This document shows positions 49,137 to 63,444 of a DNA stretch of 64,000 bases, piece by piece (the first letter of the stretch is position 1; every line of letters starts with the position of its first letter). The translations under genes and the position numbers were made by a program. The notes beneath the pieces are model-generated. The model was not told where the DNA came from and made no database searches. It saw only the letters and a list, made by a program, of their open reading frames with translations. Source of the DNA: Ovis canadensis. Its lineage: Eukaryota; Chordata; Mammalia; Artiodactyla; Bovidae. The stretch lies in assembly GCF_042477335.2 (NCBI RefSeq), contig NC_091256.1:39586001-39650000 (forward strand), in the 5' to 3' direction.

Positions 49137-49218
49137 AAATGTGATGATCCCCAACGACGTGTTCCTTACTTCTGCTGCTTACCGCCGCATCCAAACTATT
49201 CAGAAGCTGCTGACATTT
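49137..49218 (+). ncRNA. C/D-box snoRNA-like pattern (tentative)
   Basis: A perfect C box GTGATGA (49141-49147) and D box CTGA (49210-49213) are bracketed by a 5-bp terminal stem AAATG/CATTT. Size is 82 nt. No clear C'/D' pair and no identified rRNA guide. It is not inside a recognised host intron. It may be chance. Confidence 0.2.
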
Positions 49219-50159
49219 GACTACACAGCATTTGGCAATTCTACCTAAAACTGAAATGGTTAAAAAGCCGAACTGGCTGGTAGAACAGCTGCCAAGGCTG
49301 GTATTCAGGCCCTGGTGCAGTTAGCTGTGTATTCCATATATTGTTTTAGAAGCTTACAAAATACAGCCATCTTGCATCAAGCATCCCGACCCAGGAAGAA
49401 GGCGAGCACCGTCCCTGGCCGTCTCCGTCGGCCTGGAGATGCCACCTGCGCGGAGCCAGGCGTCCCAGGTGGCAGAGTTCTCGCGGACTGCCTGCAGCCT
49501 GCAGCCTGCACCGCGGGGCCGCCACGGCCCGAGCCGGTGTCTTGAGTGAATAAAGTTGTCTGCGGGCTGCCCGGCCGCACCTGGCCCGTAGTGAAAGCAG
49601 GACAACGGCCTCCGGCAGCCCTGCCAGAGCTAGAGCAGCCCCAACCGAATGTGGGCGCGGGGTGCGAGGTTTCTATTTGCAAGCTTCCTGTCGGGTAGTG
49701 TTTGCAACTGGGGCGCGGAGACTGGGCCGGCGGTGTCCTCCTCCCCGCCCCCACGCCGTCCGGGGCGCCTCGGGGACGCGCGCCGGAGCGGGGCGCCCCC
49801 TCCCTCACCCTCCCCGCCGCTGCCCGAGACGCCCGCAGGCCGGGCGTTCACCCGCCGCGCCGCCTCCCGCCCGCCCCTCCCCCCAACTTCCCCCTCGGCG
49901 CCCCAAACCCGGGCTTCCTGAGTTCCATGACGTGTGCGCACGGAGCTGGGTGGGAGTGCGGGGCCGGGGAGCCGGAGTTAAAACGGGGGCGGGCGGGCGG
50001 CCGTCTCGGCAGGAGCCGGCGGCCCTTCAGCGTGTCTTTTGTGTTTGTACACACACTGCGCGAGGCAGCCGGGAGGAGGGAGCGGGCGGCGCGCGGGGGA
50101 GGGGCGAGCGCGCGCCAGCGAACGGGCGCGCGGGGGGAGGGGGGAGGCGGGGCGCGAGC

Positions 50160-50285
50160 GAGGGGGCGGGGGCGGGGCCGAGCCTTCCCTCCATTGTGTG
50201 TGATTGGTTGGCGCGCGGCGCGGGGGCGGGGCGGCTTGTGTTGGGGGATAGCCTCGGTGTCAGCCATCTTTCAATTGTGTTCGCA
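50160..50285 (+). promoter_or_regulatory. H3-3A: H3-3A core promoter: GC boxes, inverted CCAAT box, YY1-like motif
   Basis: GC boxes (GGGGCGGGG type) lie at about 50164-50178 and 50222-50233. An inverted CCAAT box, ATTGG, lies at 50203-50207 (NF-Y type), about 60 bp before the inferred start. GCCATCTT at 50263-50270 is the reverse complement of the AAGATGGC YY1 motif that often sits at starts of housekeeping genes. The motifs are seen; factor binding is inferred from family knowledge. Confidence 0.7.
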
Positions 50286-50363
50286 GCCGCCGCCGCGCCG
50301 CCGTCGCTCTCCAACGCCAGCGCCGCCTCTAGCTCGCCGAGCTCCAGCCGAAGGAGAAGGGGG
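50262..50363 (+). other. H3-3A: H3-3A exon 1 (5'UTR, non-coding)
   Basis: Non-coding first exon rich in GCC repeats, ending at the donor GGG|GTAAGTTT (GT at 50364-50365). The sequence from about 50275 to 50363 agrees with what I recall of the human H3F3A leader. The transcription start is approximate (about +/-25 bp) because no TATA box fixes it; the YY1-like motif and the leader match suggest about 50262. The 3' boundary is firm. Confidence 0.8.
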
Positions 50364-50896
50364 GTAAGTTTCCCCGTCTGCCCGCTTCCCCGGAACCGAG
50401 CCCCGCTTGCCGTCAGCCCCGGGCCGGGCCCTGGCGGTGCCGGGAGGGGACCCAGGGTCCCTCCGGCTTGGCCCCAAAACTTTTTGGCCCAGAAATGGAG
50501 GTGAGGAGCGAGTTTCCCTCTCCCCTCAGGCAGCGGCGGCTCCGGCGGCTCCCCAGTCTCTCGTCGCCTCAGCCCAACAGCAGCAACCGCCGCGTCGCCG
50601 AGCCTGCTCTCCCTCCCCGCGCCCCTGGCTCCTTTTTCTTCGGTGAAATCCCGCCCGCCGCCCCTTCCCGGGACCCCAGACCTTCACCACGACCCGCGCG
50701 GGCCTCTTAACTACCGACCCCGGACCCCGGACCCCAGTTTTCGGGCGGGAAAAGGGTAGAAATCGCCGCTGCTTCCCACCCTGGGGTAACTCGCTTTTTG
50801 CTGCCTCCCCACAGTTGTTGCTAAGCTTCACCATCTTGTCTCTCTTCTCTGGTCACCGACCATATTTTTTCCCCCGTTTCTCTCTTCCCCATTTCA

Positions 50897-50943
50897 AAAA
50901 AGGAGGAAAAAATTTTAAAGAGAAACATTTTTTCCTCCTTTTT
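50897..50943 (+). repeat. Perfect 17-bp inverted repeat in H3-3A intron 1
   Basis: The arm at 50897-50913 (A5 GGAGG A6 T) is exactly complementary to 50927-50943 (A T6 CCTCC T5), with a 13-nt loop. The stem is purine on one arm and pyrimidine on the other. RNA from this intron could form a hairpin here. Function is unknown. Confidence 0.85.
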
Positions 50944-50969
50944 AGAGAAGCGGAAACTTGATGCATTTG

Positions 50970-50994
50970 AAATGCAAAAAAAACTTTTGCATTT
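50970..50994 (+). repeat. Perfect 10-bp inverted repeat in H3-3A intron 1
   Basis: AAATGCAAAA at 50970-50979 pairs with TTTTGCATTT at 50985-50994 across a 5-nt loop. It lies 26 bp after the 17-bp hairpin. The arms include ATGCAAAA, one base from the POU octamer ATGCAAAT, so the site could instead be a protein-binding palindrome. Confidence 0.75.
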
Positions 50995-51004
50995 TGGAGG
51001 GCGG

Positions 51005-51010
51005 CACGTG
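51005..51010 (+). promoter_or_regulatory. E-box CACGTG in H3-3A intron 1
   Basis: Canonical E-box of the MYC/MAX/USF class, just downstream of the CpG island and the hairpins. Binding is inferred from the motif only. Confidence 0.35.
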
Positions 51011-51465
51011 GCAGGGGATGGAGTATTTTCGAGCGATTTGGTGTTTTGTCTCTTTGGAAAGGAATCGGATACGTTTTGCGATTGTTTCCATTTTGTTCTG
51101 GTCTGGGAGCCGAGTTTGTGCCTGCGCGAGACGCTAGGAGCGAGGCGGGCAGGCTGGGGGACCCTGTGCCGAGGGGCCGGAGGAGGCTAAACCAAAAGTT
51201 TATGTGGTGCTTGGGGTGGACCAGTCGGCCAGTCTAGTGCGTTAATTAACGCCTGGGTGCGGGGCAGTTTTTTTTTTATTATTATTATTTCATTGCGAAT
51301 CCTCTGAGGACTGGACTCGAGGGCGGTGCTTTGTAGAGTGCTCGTTGTTGGTAGCTGTTGTTCCTCTTGTTTTTTGAGACGCCTTTTTGTCAACAGAACT
51401 GTAGAGATGCAAAACCAGGAATGTTTTCAGATATTTACAGCAATGTATCAACTGCCAGACGTAAA

Positions 51466-51488
51466 GGGGGGGCGGCGGCGGGGGGGGG
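51466..51488 (+). other. G-quadruplex-capable run in intron 1
   Basis: Seven Gs, then CGGCGGC, then nine Gs on the transcribed-identical strand, so the nascent H3-3A RNA would carry it. This satisfies simple G4 patterns because the two long G-runs can each supply more than one tract. Confidence 0.5.
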
Positions 51489-51896
51489 TGACTAAAACCT
51501 TTTTTGCTGTAATTTGACTCGACCTTTCTGTGGTTTGTGGCTTCGTTCTTTTGACTTGTTAGTGGATGGAATGTTTACAGACATTTCTAATTTCTACTTT
51601 ATTTAAAGAATAAAGCGAAGCGAAGGCTGTTGGGGTCTTTTTGTTTTGCCGTTTATCGCTCAGATTGGGCATTTTGAGAGATGACTGGTGTTAAGGCTAA
51701 CAATTTTCTAGTACTACAGTTTGTTTCAAAAAGTCATATTTGGGTGGTAGATGTAATCTGCACCCTTTCAAATTATATAACATTATGGAGTTGTTTGGTT
51801 TTTTTTTTTTTTTGATACTAATCATAATTTCCAGATTGGGGGGGTAGTGGCAGGAAAACTTGTGTGTTTGGTAGTTGCATATGGTGATTTTTGGTT

Positions 51897-57769
<5,873 letters not shown>

Positions 57770-58290
57770 GAATCCACTATGATGGGAAACATTTCATTCT
57801 TTAAAAAAAAAAAAAAATCTCTTCTTCCTGTTATTGGTAGTTCTGAACGTTAGATATTTTTTTTTCCATGGGGTCAAAAGGTACCTAAGTATATGATTGC
57901 AAGTGGAAAATAGGGGACAGAAATCAGGTATTGGCAGTTTTTCCATTTTCATTTGTGTGTGAATTTTTAATATAAATGCGGGGACATAAAGCATTAATGA
58001 AAGTCAAAATGTTTCAGTGAACAAGTTTCAGCAGTTCAACTTTATAACAATTATAAATAAACCTGTTAAATTTTTCTGGACAATGCCAGCATTTGGATTT
58101 TTTTAAAACAAGTAAATTTCTTATTGACTGCAACTAAATGGTGTTTGTAGCATTTTTATCATGCAGTAGATTCCATCCATTCACTATACTTTTCTAACTG
58201 AGTTGTCCTACATGCAAGCACATGTTTTTAATGTTGTCTGTCTTCTGTGCTGTTCCTGTAAGTTTGCTATTAAAATACATTAAACTATAC
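57770..58290 (+). terminator. H3-3A: H3-3A 3'UTR and poly(A) signals
   Basis: About 520 nt of AT-rich 3'UTR. AATAAA lies at 58056-58061 (proximal), and ATTAAA at 58269-58274 and 58279-58284 (distal). My memory of the human H3F3A mRNA ends just after the distal pair, so 3' cleavage is inferred near 58290, with a possible shorter isoform near 58080. There is no histone-mRNA stem-loop, as expected for a replacement histone. Confidence 0.85.
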
Positions 58291-58900
58291 CCGCTTTTGG
58301 TCTTTACTATCAGCGTTAACCGTGCAGTTAATTCCTTGAAAGTTCCATATTCCGAATAATTTTAGTATGAAGTGTTAAATTTTACTTGAAACTATTGGGG
58401 AGAGGTAAATGTAAACTTTATATGGGAAGGAAACTAGAGCTACTGGCTTTCCTCCTAATTTTAACTCTGTGGATATGGATATTTTTAACAATTCCCAAAC
58501 CTAACTGGCCAGCAGAATCCCATGAAAATAGTTAAATCTGTATAAGTCGTGAAAGTACGTTTATAAATAATTGTGCTATTAAACTTTGACTATTTAGTGG
58601 TAATTTAACTGCAAGTAGAACAGTCTTCAGCTCAAAAACTTAGTGCATTGAAGAGCTATTTTAAGATATTGTATATTAACCCTGTATTAATCAATCACCT
58701 ATAGTTCATTCTTAAACGGCATTTTATTTAGCATTGGGAATGTGAAATGAAGGTGGACTTAACATCCCTAGTGTACTGACACTAGTAACATGAACGAAGG
58801 TGCTCTGAAACTGAAGTGAGATGAACTAAAAACAAATTTACATCAATAAGGTATAAATAACATTGGGCTTATGAACACACTGTTCTTAAGCTCCTTTTTA

Positions 58901-59095
58901 TTTTATTTTTTTAAATTATTTTGTTTATTTATTTGGCTGCACCAGGTCACAGCTGTAGCACTCGGCATGTTGAATCTTCATACAGCATAACTCTTAGTTG
59001 CAGCATGTGGGATCTAGTTCCCTGACCAGGGATGGAACCAGGACCCTCTACATTGGGAACATGGAGTCTTAGCCACTGGACCACAGGGAAGTCCC
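58901..59095 (-). mobile_element. CHR SINE downstream of H3-3A
   Basis: Perfect 16-bp duplication CTTAAGCTCCTTTTTA at 58885-58900 and 59096-59111. Confidence 0.95.
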
Positions 59096-59959
59096 CTTAA
59101 GCTCCTTTTTAGCAGTAACCTCATTTTTAGATAGTAAGTCATTATAAAATCCTAAAATTCAGGAAACAAAACTTCAACATGTTTCTGATTATGATGCAAA
59201 ATAGATGGAACTTTTTTTACTTTTTTTTACCTTTTATTACTCCAAAGTGTGTACATAGGTATGTATATCTTACAGAGCTTATCTCATACCATGGTCTTTA
59301 TTCCTATAAGGTAGGTAGTTCATTCCTACTTAAAAGAGGTAGTGGAGTTTGGGAGGATTATTCTTAGTTGACTAGGGTCTAAACAATGCATGGTTTTGAG
59401 GTCAGGGTTATTCTTTGACTAGATATAAGTATGATTTGCCACTCCCTTTGATCCCTGAGTTAATGCTTATTAATTTGGGCTGAAAATCCTTTTACCTGCT
59501 ATGCTTTGGAGTTGACTACATGAGAACTTGACCTAGGAAAAGTGAATTAGAGTTGGGCACAAAGTGATGTGTGGGGACCATAGTTAAACTTGCCATTCTT
59601 GTGCAGTTTTTAGCATCTAAAAAGTAGTAACTAACTTGAATATAAAGTATCTTATGAAAATAGCAGATTAGTAGCTGAAAGTTTCCAGAAAACATTTCAA
59701 AAAGCAAGTCAACTTTATAGATGAAAAACCCTATAAAATCATGGGAAGAGAAAAGATTAAAATCTTCCTAAAGCAAGATCAGGGAATGGGAAGCGCTTGG
59801 AGGAAGGAATTTGGAAATGTCGTTTGTCTTAGATAAATGAGGAATCCCTTGGCTAAAACACTAAAACTGATCTTGACAGCCTAGAATTTGAGAGGAAATA
59901 AACTGCAAATTTGAATATGTCAATCTGCTGGAGACAGAGTAATATAAACTGCTCAACGA

Positions 59960-60080
59960 CTAAATCCTTGGCTATGATATGGGTACTGTGTATTTTAGAG
60001 GTGAAGAAACTTGCCCAAGGTCACATAGTAAATAGAAGAGATAGGATTTATTCCCCAGTAGTCTAAACCCAAGGCAATGT
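59960..60080 (-). mobile_element. MIR SINE
   Basis: Reversed MIR core GAAACTTGCCCAAGGTCAC. Confidence 0.75.
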
Positions 60081-60211
60081 TCTCATTGCCATGCCCGAGA
60101 TACACAAAAGCAGTTAATTTGGCAAGGTCTCTAGGAAGAAGTCTTGACAGAAACAGGCAGGGGAGACAAAACTGGGAATGAGAGGGACAGATAATAGAAA
60201 TTACAAGAAGG

Positions 60212-60478
60212 GGCCTTCTCTGGTGGTCCAGTGGTTGGGAACCTGCCTGCCAATGCAGGGCGCGTGGGTTCAATCTCTGGTCTGGGAAGATCCCACATGC
60301 TGTGAAACAACAGCCTGTGTACCACAAACTACTGAGCCCATGAGCCCTAGAACCTGTGCTCGGAGATGAAAGTCACTGGTTGAAACCAGAGATGAGCCTT
60401 CACTTCGCAACTAGAGAAAGCCCATGCACACAAAGCTCACGTGCAGCATCGAAGACCCAGCGTAGCCAAGAAATTAAA
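60212..60478 (+). mobile_element. CHR SINE, long form
   Basis: Head TCTCTGGTGGTCCAGTGG, then the extended CHR body with CAACTAGAGAAAGCCCATGC. Confidence 0.86.
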
Positions 60479-60539
60479 ATTGTATTTGAAGACATGCTGC
60501 TTACAACCTGCTCAGTCGAGCCATCACCTTCGTTCCTCC

Positions 60540-61020
60540 ATTAAATCCTGTTGACTTCCCCTAAAAGAGCCCAAAACTTTCCACTTCCCCTTCTATCATC
60601 CTAGTTCGAGCTGCTATCCTCTCACCGGGACTATTACCATAAGTCAGTCTGCATTCATCCACTCATTCCGCCTGGCCTCAACAGCCCCCCGAGAATGCGT
60701 CTAAAACATAAATCATATCAGATCATTTCCCCACTTAAAAATTTCTAGTGGCTTCCCCTTACAGCGTAACATCTAAACTGGCTCATGAGGCAGGCCTTTT
60801 TGATCTGGCCTTACCAATCTTTCCACCACTTGCTTACTAAGCTGCAGCCAAAGCCTCTGCCCACATACACTGTCACATCCCTTGGTTTTATTTGCTTATT
60901 TATCCAAATCTGAAATTACATTGCTTTTTTAACCCCTACTAGAATGAGCTATAAAAGCCGTTCAGTGTCCTTTCTGTTGTAGCCCCAGTACTGGTACATG
61001 GAAAAACTGAATAAAAATCG
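60540..61020 (+). mobile_element. L2 LINE 3' region
   Basis: L2 pattern: AAATTTCTAGTGGCTTCCCC, TTACAGCGTAACATCTAAAC and GCAGCCAAAGCCTCTGCCC, ending near CCCCAGTACTGGTACATGG. Confidence 0.7.
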
Positions 61021-61090
61021 GTTGGATTCATACTGGAATGTTTCTCCAGTCCTTCAGATCGTAAAGTTAAACTTCTATAACCTTAAAATA

Positions 61091-61294
61091 CGGGCTTCCA
61101 TGATGACTCAGCAGGTAAAGAATCCGCCTCCAATATAGGAGACATCGAAGCCATGGGTTCCATCCCTGGGTCAGGAAGATCCCCTGGAGAAGAAAATGGC
61201 AACCCATTCCAATACTCTTGCTTGAAAAATTCCACGGACAGAGGAACCTGGCGAACTACAACCCAAAGAGTTGGACATGACTGGATTTAAACTA
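61091..61294 (+). mobile_element. Bov-tA SINE with 54-bp flanking duplication
   Basis: Head, body and tail are recognisable but old. The 54 bp at 61037-61090 and 61295-61348 are alike at 45 of 54 positions without gaps and abut the SINE exactly. Confidence 0.9.
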
Positions 61295-61734
61295 AATGTT
61301 TCTCCTGTCCTTCAGATTTTAACAATAAATTTCCAAAACCTTAAAATATAGTAACTGATTTATTATTTTGAAGATTAAGTGAAAACGTGAAAACACGAGG
61401 CTGGGCACATAATAGTCAATAAATGCTGGGGTAGAATTTTAAATTCTGATAAAGCTAATAAGCATACATTCTATTTCTTGCAAAGTCGTAGAGAAAAATG
61501 CCTTCAATTTCCCATCTTTCTAGGTAGTATGCATTTTCTATTAAATTCCTGACGAATAGCTGTCATTCTTATGCCATTAAGCAATGGTCTCTAAATGAAA
61601 TAGGATTTAGGTGACATGATCAAGTCAGTTGAGTCGGTAAGAACATTAATAACTAATGGTGAAACTAGGTAAGAAGCATTCTCTTTAAGTCATTATGAGT
61701 TCTTTTATTTTTTATCTTGAAATTCGTCATTGGT

Positions 61735-63444
61735 GGTCTGACCAGTGCTATTTTTTTAATTCGAGAATAATTTCTTTACAGTGTTCTGTTGGTTTCTACC
61801 ATACAGAAACATGAATAGGCCATAGGTACTGTGAAGGTGCTGCACTCAATATGCCAGCAAATTTGGAAAACTCAGCAGTGGTCACAGGACTGGAAAAGGT
61901 CAGTTTTCATTCCAGTCCCAAAGAAAGGCAATGCCAAAGAATGCTCAAACTACCGCACAATTGCACTCATCTCACACGCTAGTAAAGTAATGCTCAAAAT
62001 TCTCCAAGCAAGGCTTCAGCAATACATGAACCGTGAGCTTCCAGATGTTCAAGCTGGTTTTAGAAAAGGCAGAGGAACCAGAGATCAAATTGCCAACGTC
62101 CGCTGGATCATCGAAAAAGCAAGAGAGTTCCAGAAAAACATCTATTTCTGCTTTCCTGACTATGCCAAAGCCTTTGACTGTGTGGATCACTGTGGAAAAT
62201 TCTGAAAGAGATGTGAATACCAGACCACCTGGCCTGCCTCTTGAGAAACCTATATGCAGGTCAGGAAGCAACAGAACTGGACACGAAACAACAGACTGGT
62301 TCCAAATAGGAAAAGGAGTACATCAAGGCTGCATATTGTCACCTTGCTTATTTAACTTATATGCAGAGTACATCATGAGAAACGCTGGGCTGGAAGAAGC
62401 ACAAGCTGGAATCAAGATTGCCGGGAGAAATATCAATAACCTCAGATATGCAGATGACACCACCCTTATGGCAGAAAGTGAAGAGCAACTAAAAAGCCTC
62501 TTGATGAAAGTGAAAGAGGAGAGTGAAAAAGTTGGCTTAAAGCTCAACATTCAGAATACTAAGATCATGGCATCTGGTCCCATCGCTTCATGGGATATAG
62601 ATGGGGAAAGAGTGGAAACAGTGTCAGACACTATTTTCTGGGGCTCCAAAATCACTGCAGATGATGATTGCAGCCATGAAATTAAAAGACGCTTACTCCT
62701 TGGAAGGAAAGTTATGACCAACCTAGATAGCATATTAAAAAGCAGAGACTACTTTGTCAATAAAGGTCCGTCTAGTCAAGCCTGTATGGTTTTTCCAGTG
62801 GTCATGTATGGATGTGAGAGTTGGACTGTGAAGAAAGCTGAGCACCGAAGAATTGATGCTTTTGAACTGTGGTGTTGGAGAAGACTCTTGAGAGTCCCTT
62901 GGACTGCAAGGAGATCCAACCAGTCCATTCTAAAGGAGATCAGTCCTGAGTGTTCTTTGGGAGGAATGATGCTAAAGCTGAAACTCCAGTACTTTGGCCA
63001 CCTAATGCGAAGAGTTGACTCATTAGAAAAGACCCTGATGCTGGGAGGGATTGGGGGGCAGGAGGAGAAGGGGATAACAAAGGATGAGATGGCTGGATGG
63101 CATCACCAACTCGATGGACATGAGTTTGAGTAAACTCCGGGAGTTGGTGATGGACAGGGAGGCCTGGCGTGCTGCAATTCATGGTGTCGCCAAAAGTTGT
63201 ACCTGACTGAGCGACTGAACTGACTGACTGATACAAATGTCCCCTTCCTCTTGAACCTCCCTTCCAGCCCCCCACCCATCCCACTCCTCTAGGTTGTCAC
63301 AGAGTACCAGGTTAAGCTCCCTGTGTTATATTAATACAACTTCCCACTAGCTAAAGTTAGTTTAGCTAACTAAACTGTCAGTTTGTCTCACTCTCCTTCC
63401 CCCACTGTGTCCACAAGCCTGTTCTCTATGTCTGTGTCTCTATT
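61735..63444 (-). mobile_element. L1 (L1_BT-type) 3' end split by BovB
   Basis: Reversed L1 3'UTR at 61735-61825 and 63223-63444 (AATGTCCCCTTCCTCTTGA; TGTCACAGAGTACCAGG; GTGTCTCTATTC), interrupted by the 61826-63222 BovB and ended by the 63445 BovB. About 63353-63378 contains a short local inverted repeat, AGTTTAGCTAACTAAACT. Confidence 0.82.
61826..63222 (+). mobile_element. BovB LINE, 1.4 kb, with a 366-codon open frame
   Basis: Plus-strand BovB starting at HSICQQIWKTQQWSQDW and ending in a GACTGAACTGACTGACTG tail. The frame 62033-63133 runs 366 codons through QIGKGVHQGCILSPC, NNLRYADDTTLMAE (YADD), SWDIDGERVETVSD and WCWRRLLRVPW. However, its first ~50 codons are out of the RT frame, which is in 61831-62205. 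A frameshift and small deletion lie at about 62190-62200 (CVDH then CGK). It splits an L1 3' end. Confidence 0.94.

Larger units (their letters stand above)
46952..49389. other. Intergenic upstream of the CpG island
   Basis: Holds two Bov-tA SINEs, a MIR fragment and an old repeat-like stretch (47690-47960). 49060-49389 is unassigned and contains a C/D-box-snoRNA-like pattern at 49137-49218. Confidence 0.5.
49390..50800 (+). promoter_or_regulatory. H3-3A: CpG island promoter of H3-3A
   Basis: About 1.4 kb of very GC-rich, CpG-dense sequence in otherwise AT-rich DNA, covering exon 1 and the start of intron 1. It has many CG dinucleotides, long G/C runs and GC boxes, and no convincing TATA box. 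This is the expected promoter type for a ubiquitously expressed replacement histone gene. It extends some 870 bp upstream of the inferred start, longer than the core promoter needs, so divergent (antisense) initiation is possible but not shown. A CRE-like TGACGTGT lies at 49928-49935. Many GC-rich reading frames here on both strands have no recognised protein similarity and are treated as base-composition artefacts. Confidence 0.93.
58291..60211. other. Intergenic downstream of H3-3A
   Basis: AT-rich DNA without a recognised gene. Contains a CHR SINE (58901-59095) and a MIR (59960-60080). Short frames only. Confidence 0.5.

Noticed and set aside
49990-50070. TATA-like TTAAAA at about 49977-49983 as the H3-3A TATA box
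   Set aside because: It lies some 280 bp before the inferred start and in the wrong context. The GC boxes and inverted CCAAT box near 50200 fit a TATA-less CpG-island promoter better.
49662-50504. 280-codon frame across the CpG island (and overlapping 221- and 139-codon frames)
   Set aside because: GC-rich sequence has few stop codons. The frame crosses the H3-3A core promoter, exon 1 and its donor, and its low-complexity Arg/Pro/Gly/Ala composition has no recognised domain.
63353-63378. Short palindrome AGTTTAGCTAACTAAACT in L1
   Set aside because: Short inverted repeat within a decayed L1 3'UTR; likely a local mutation or duplication rather than a binding site.
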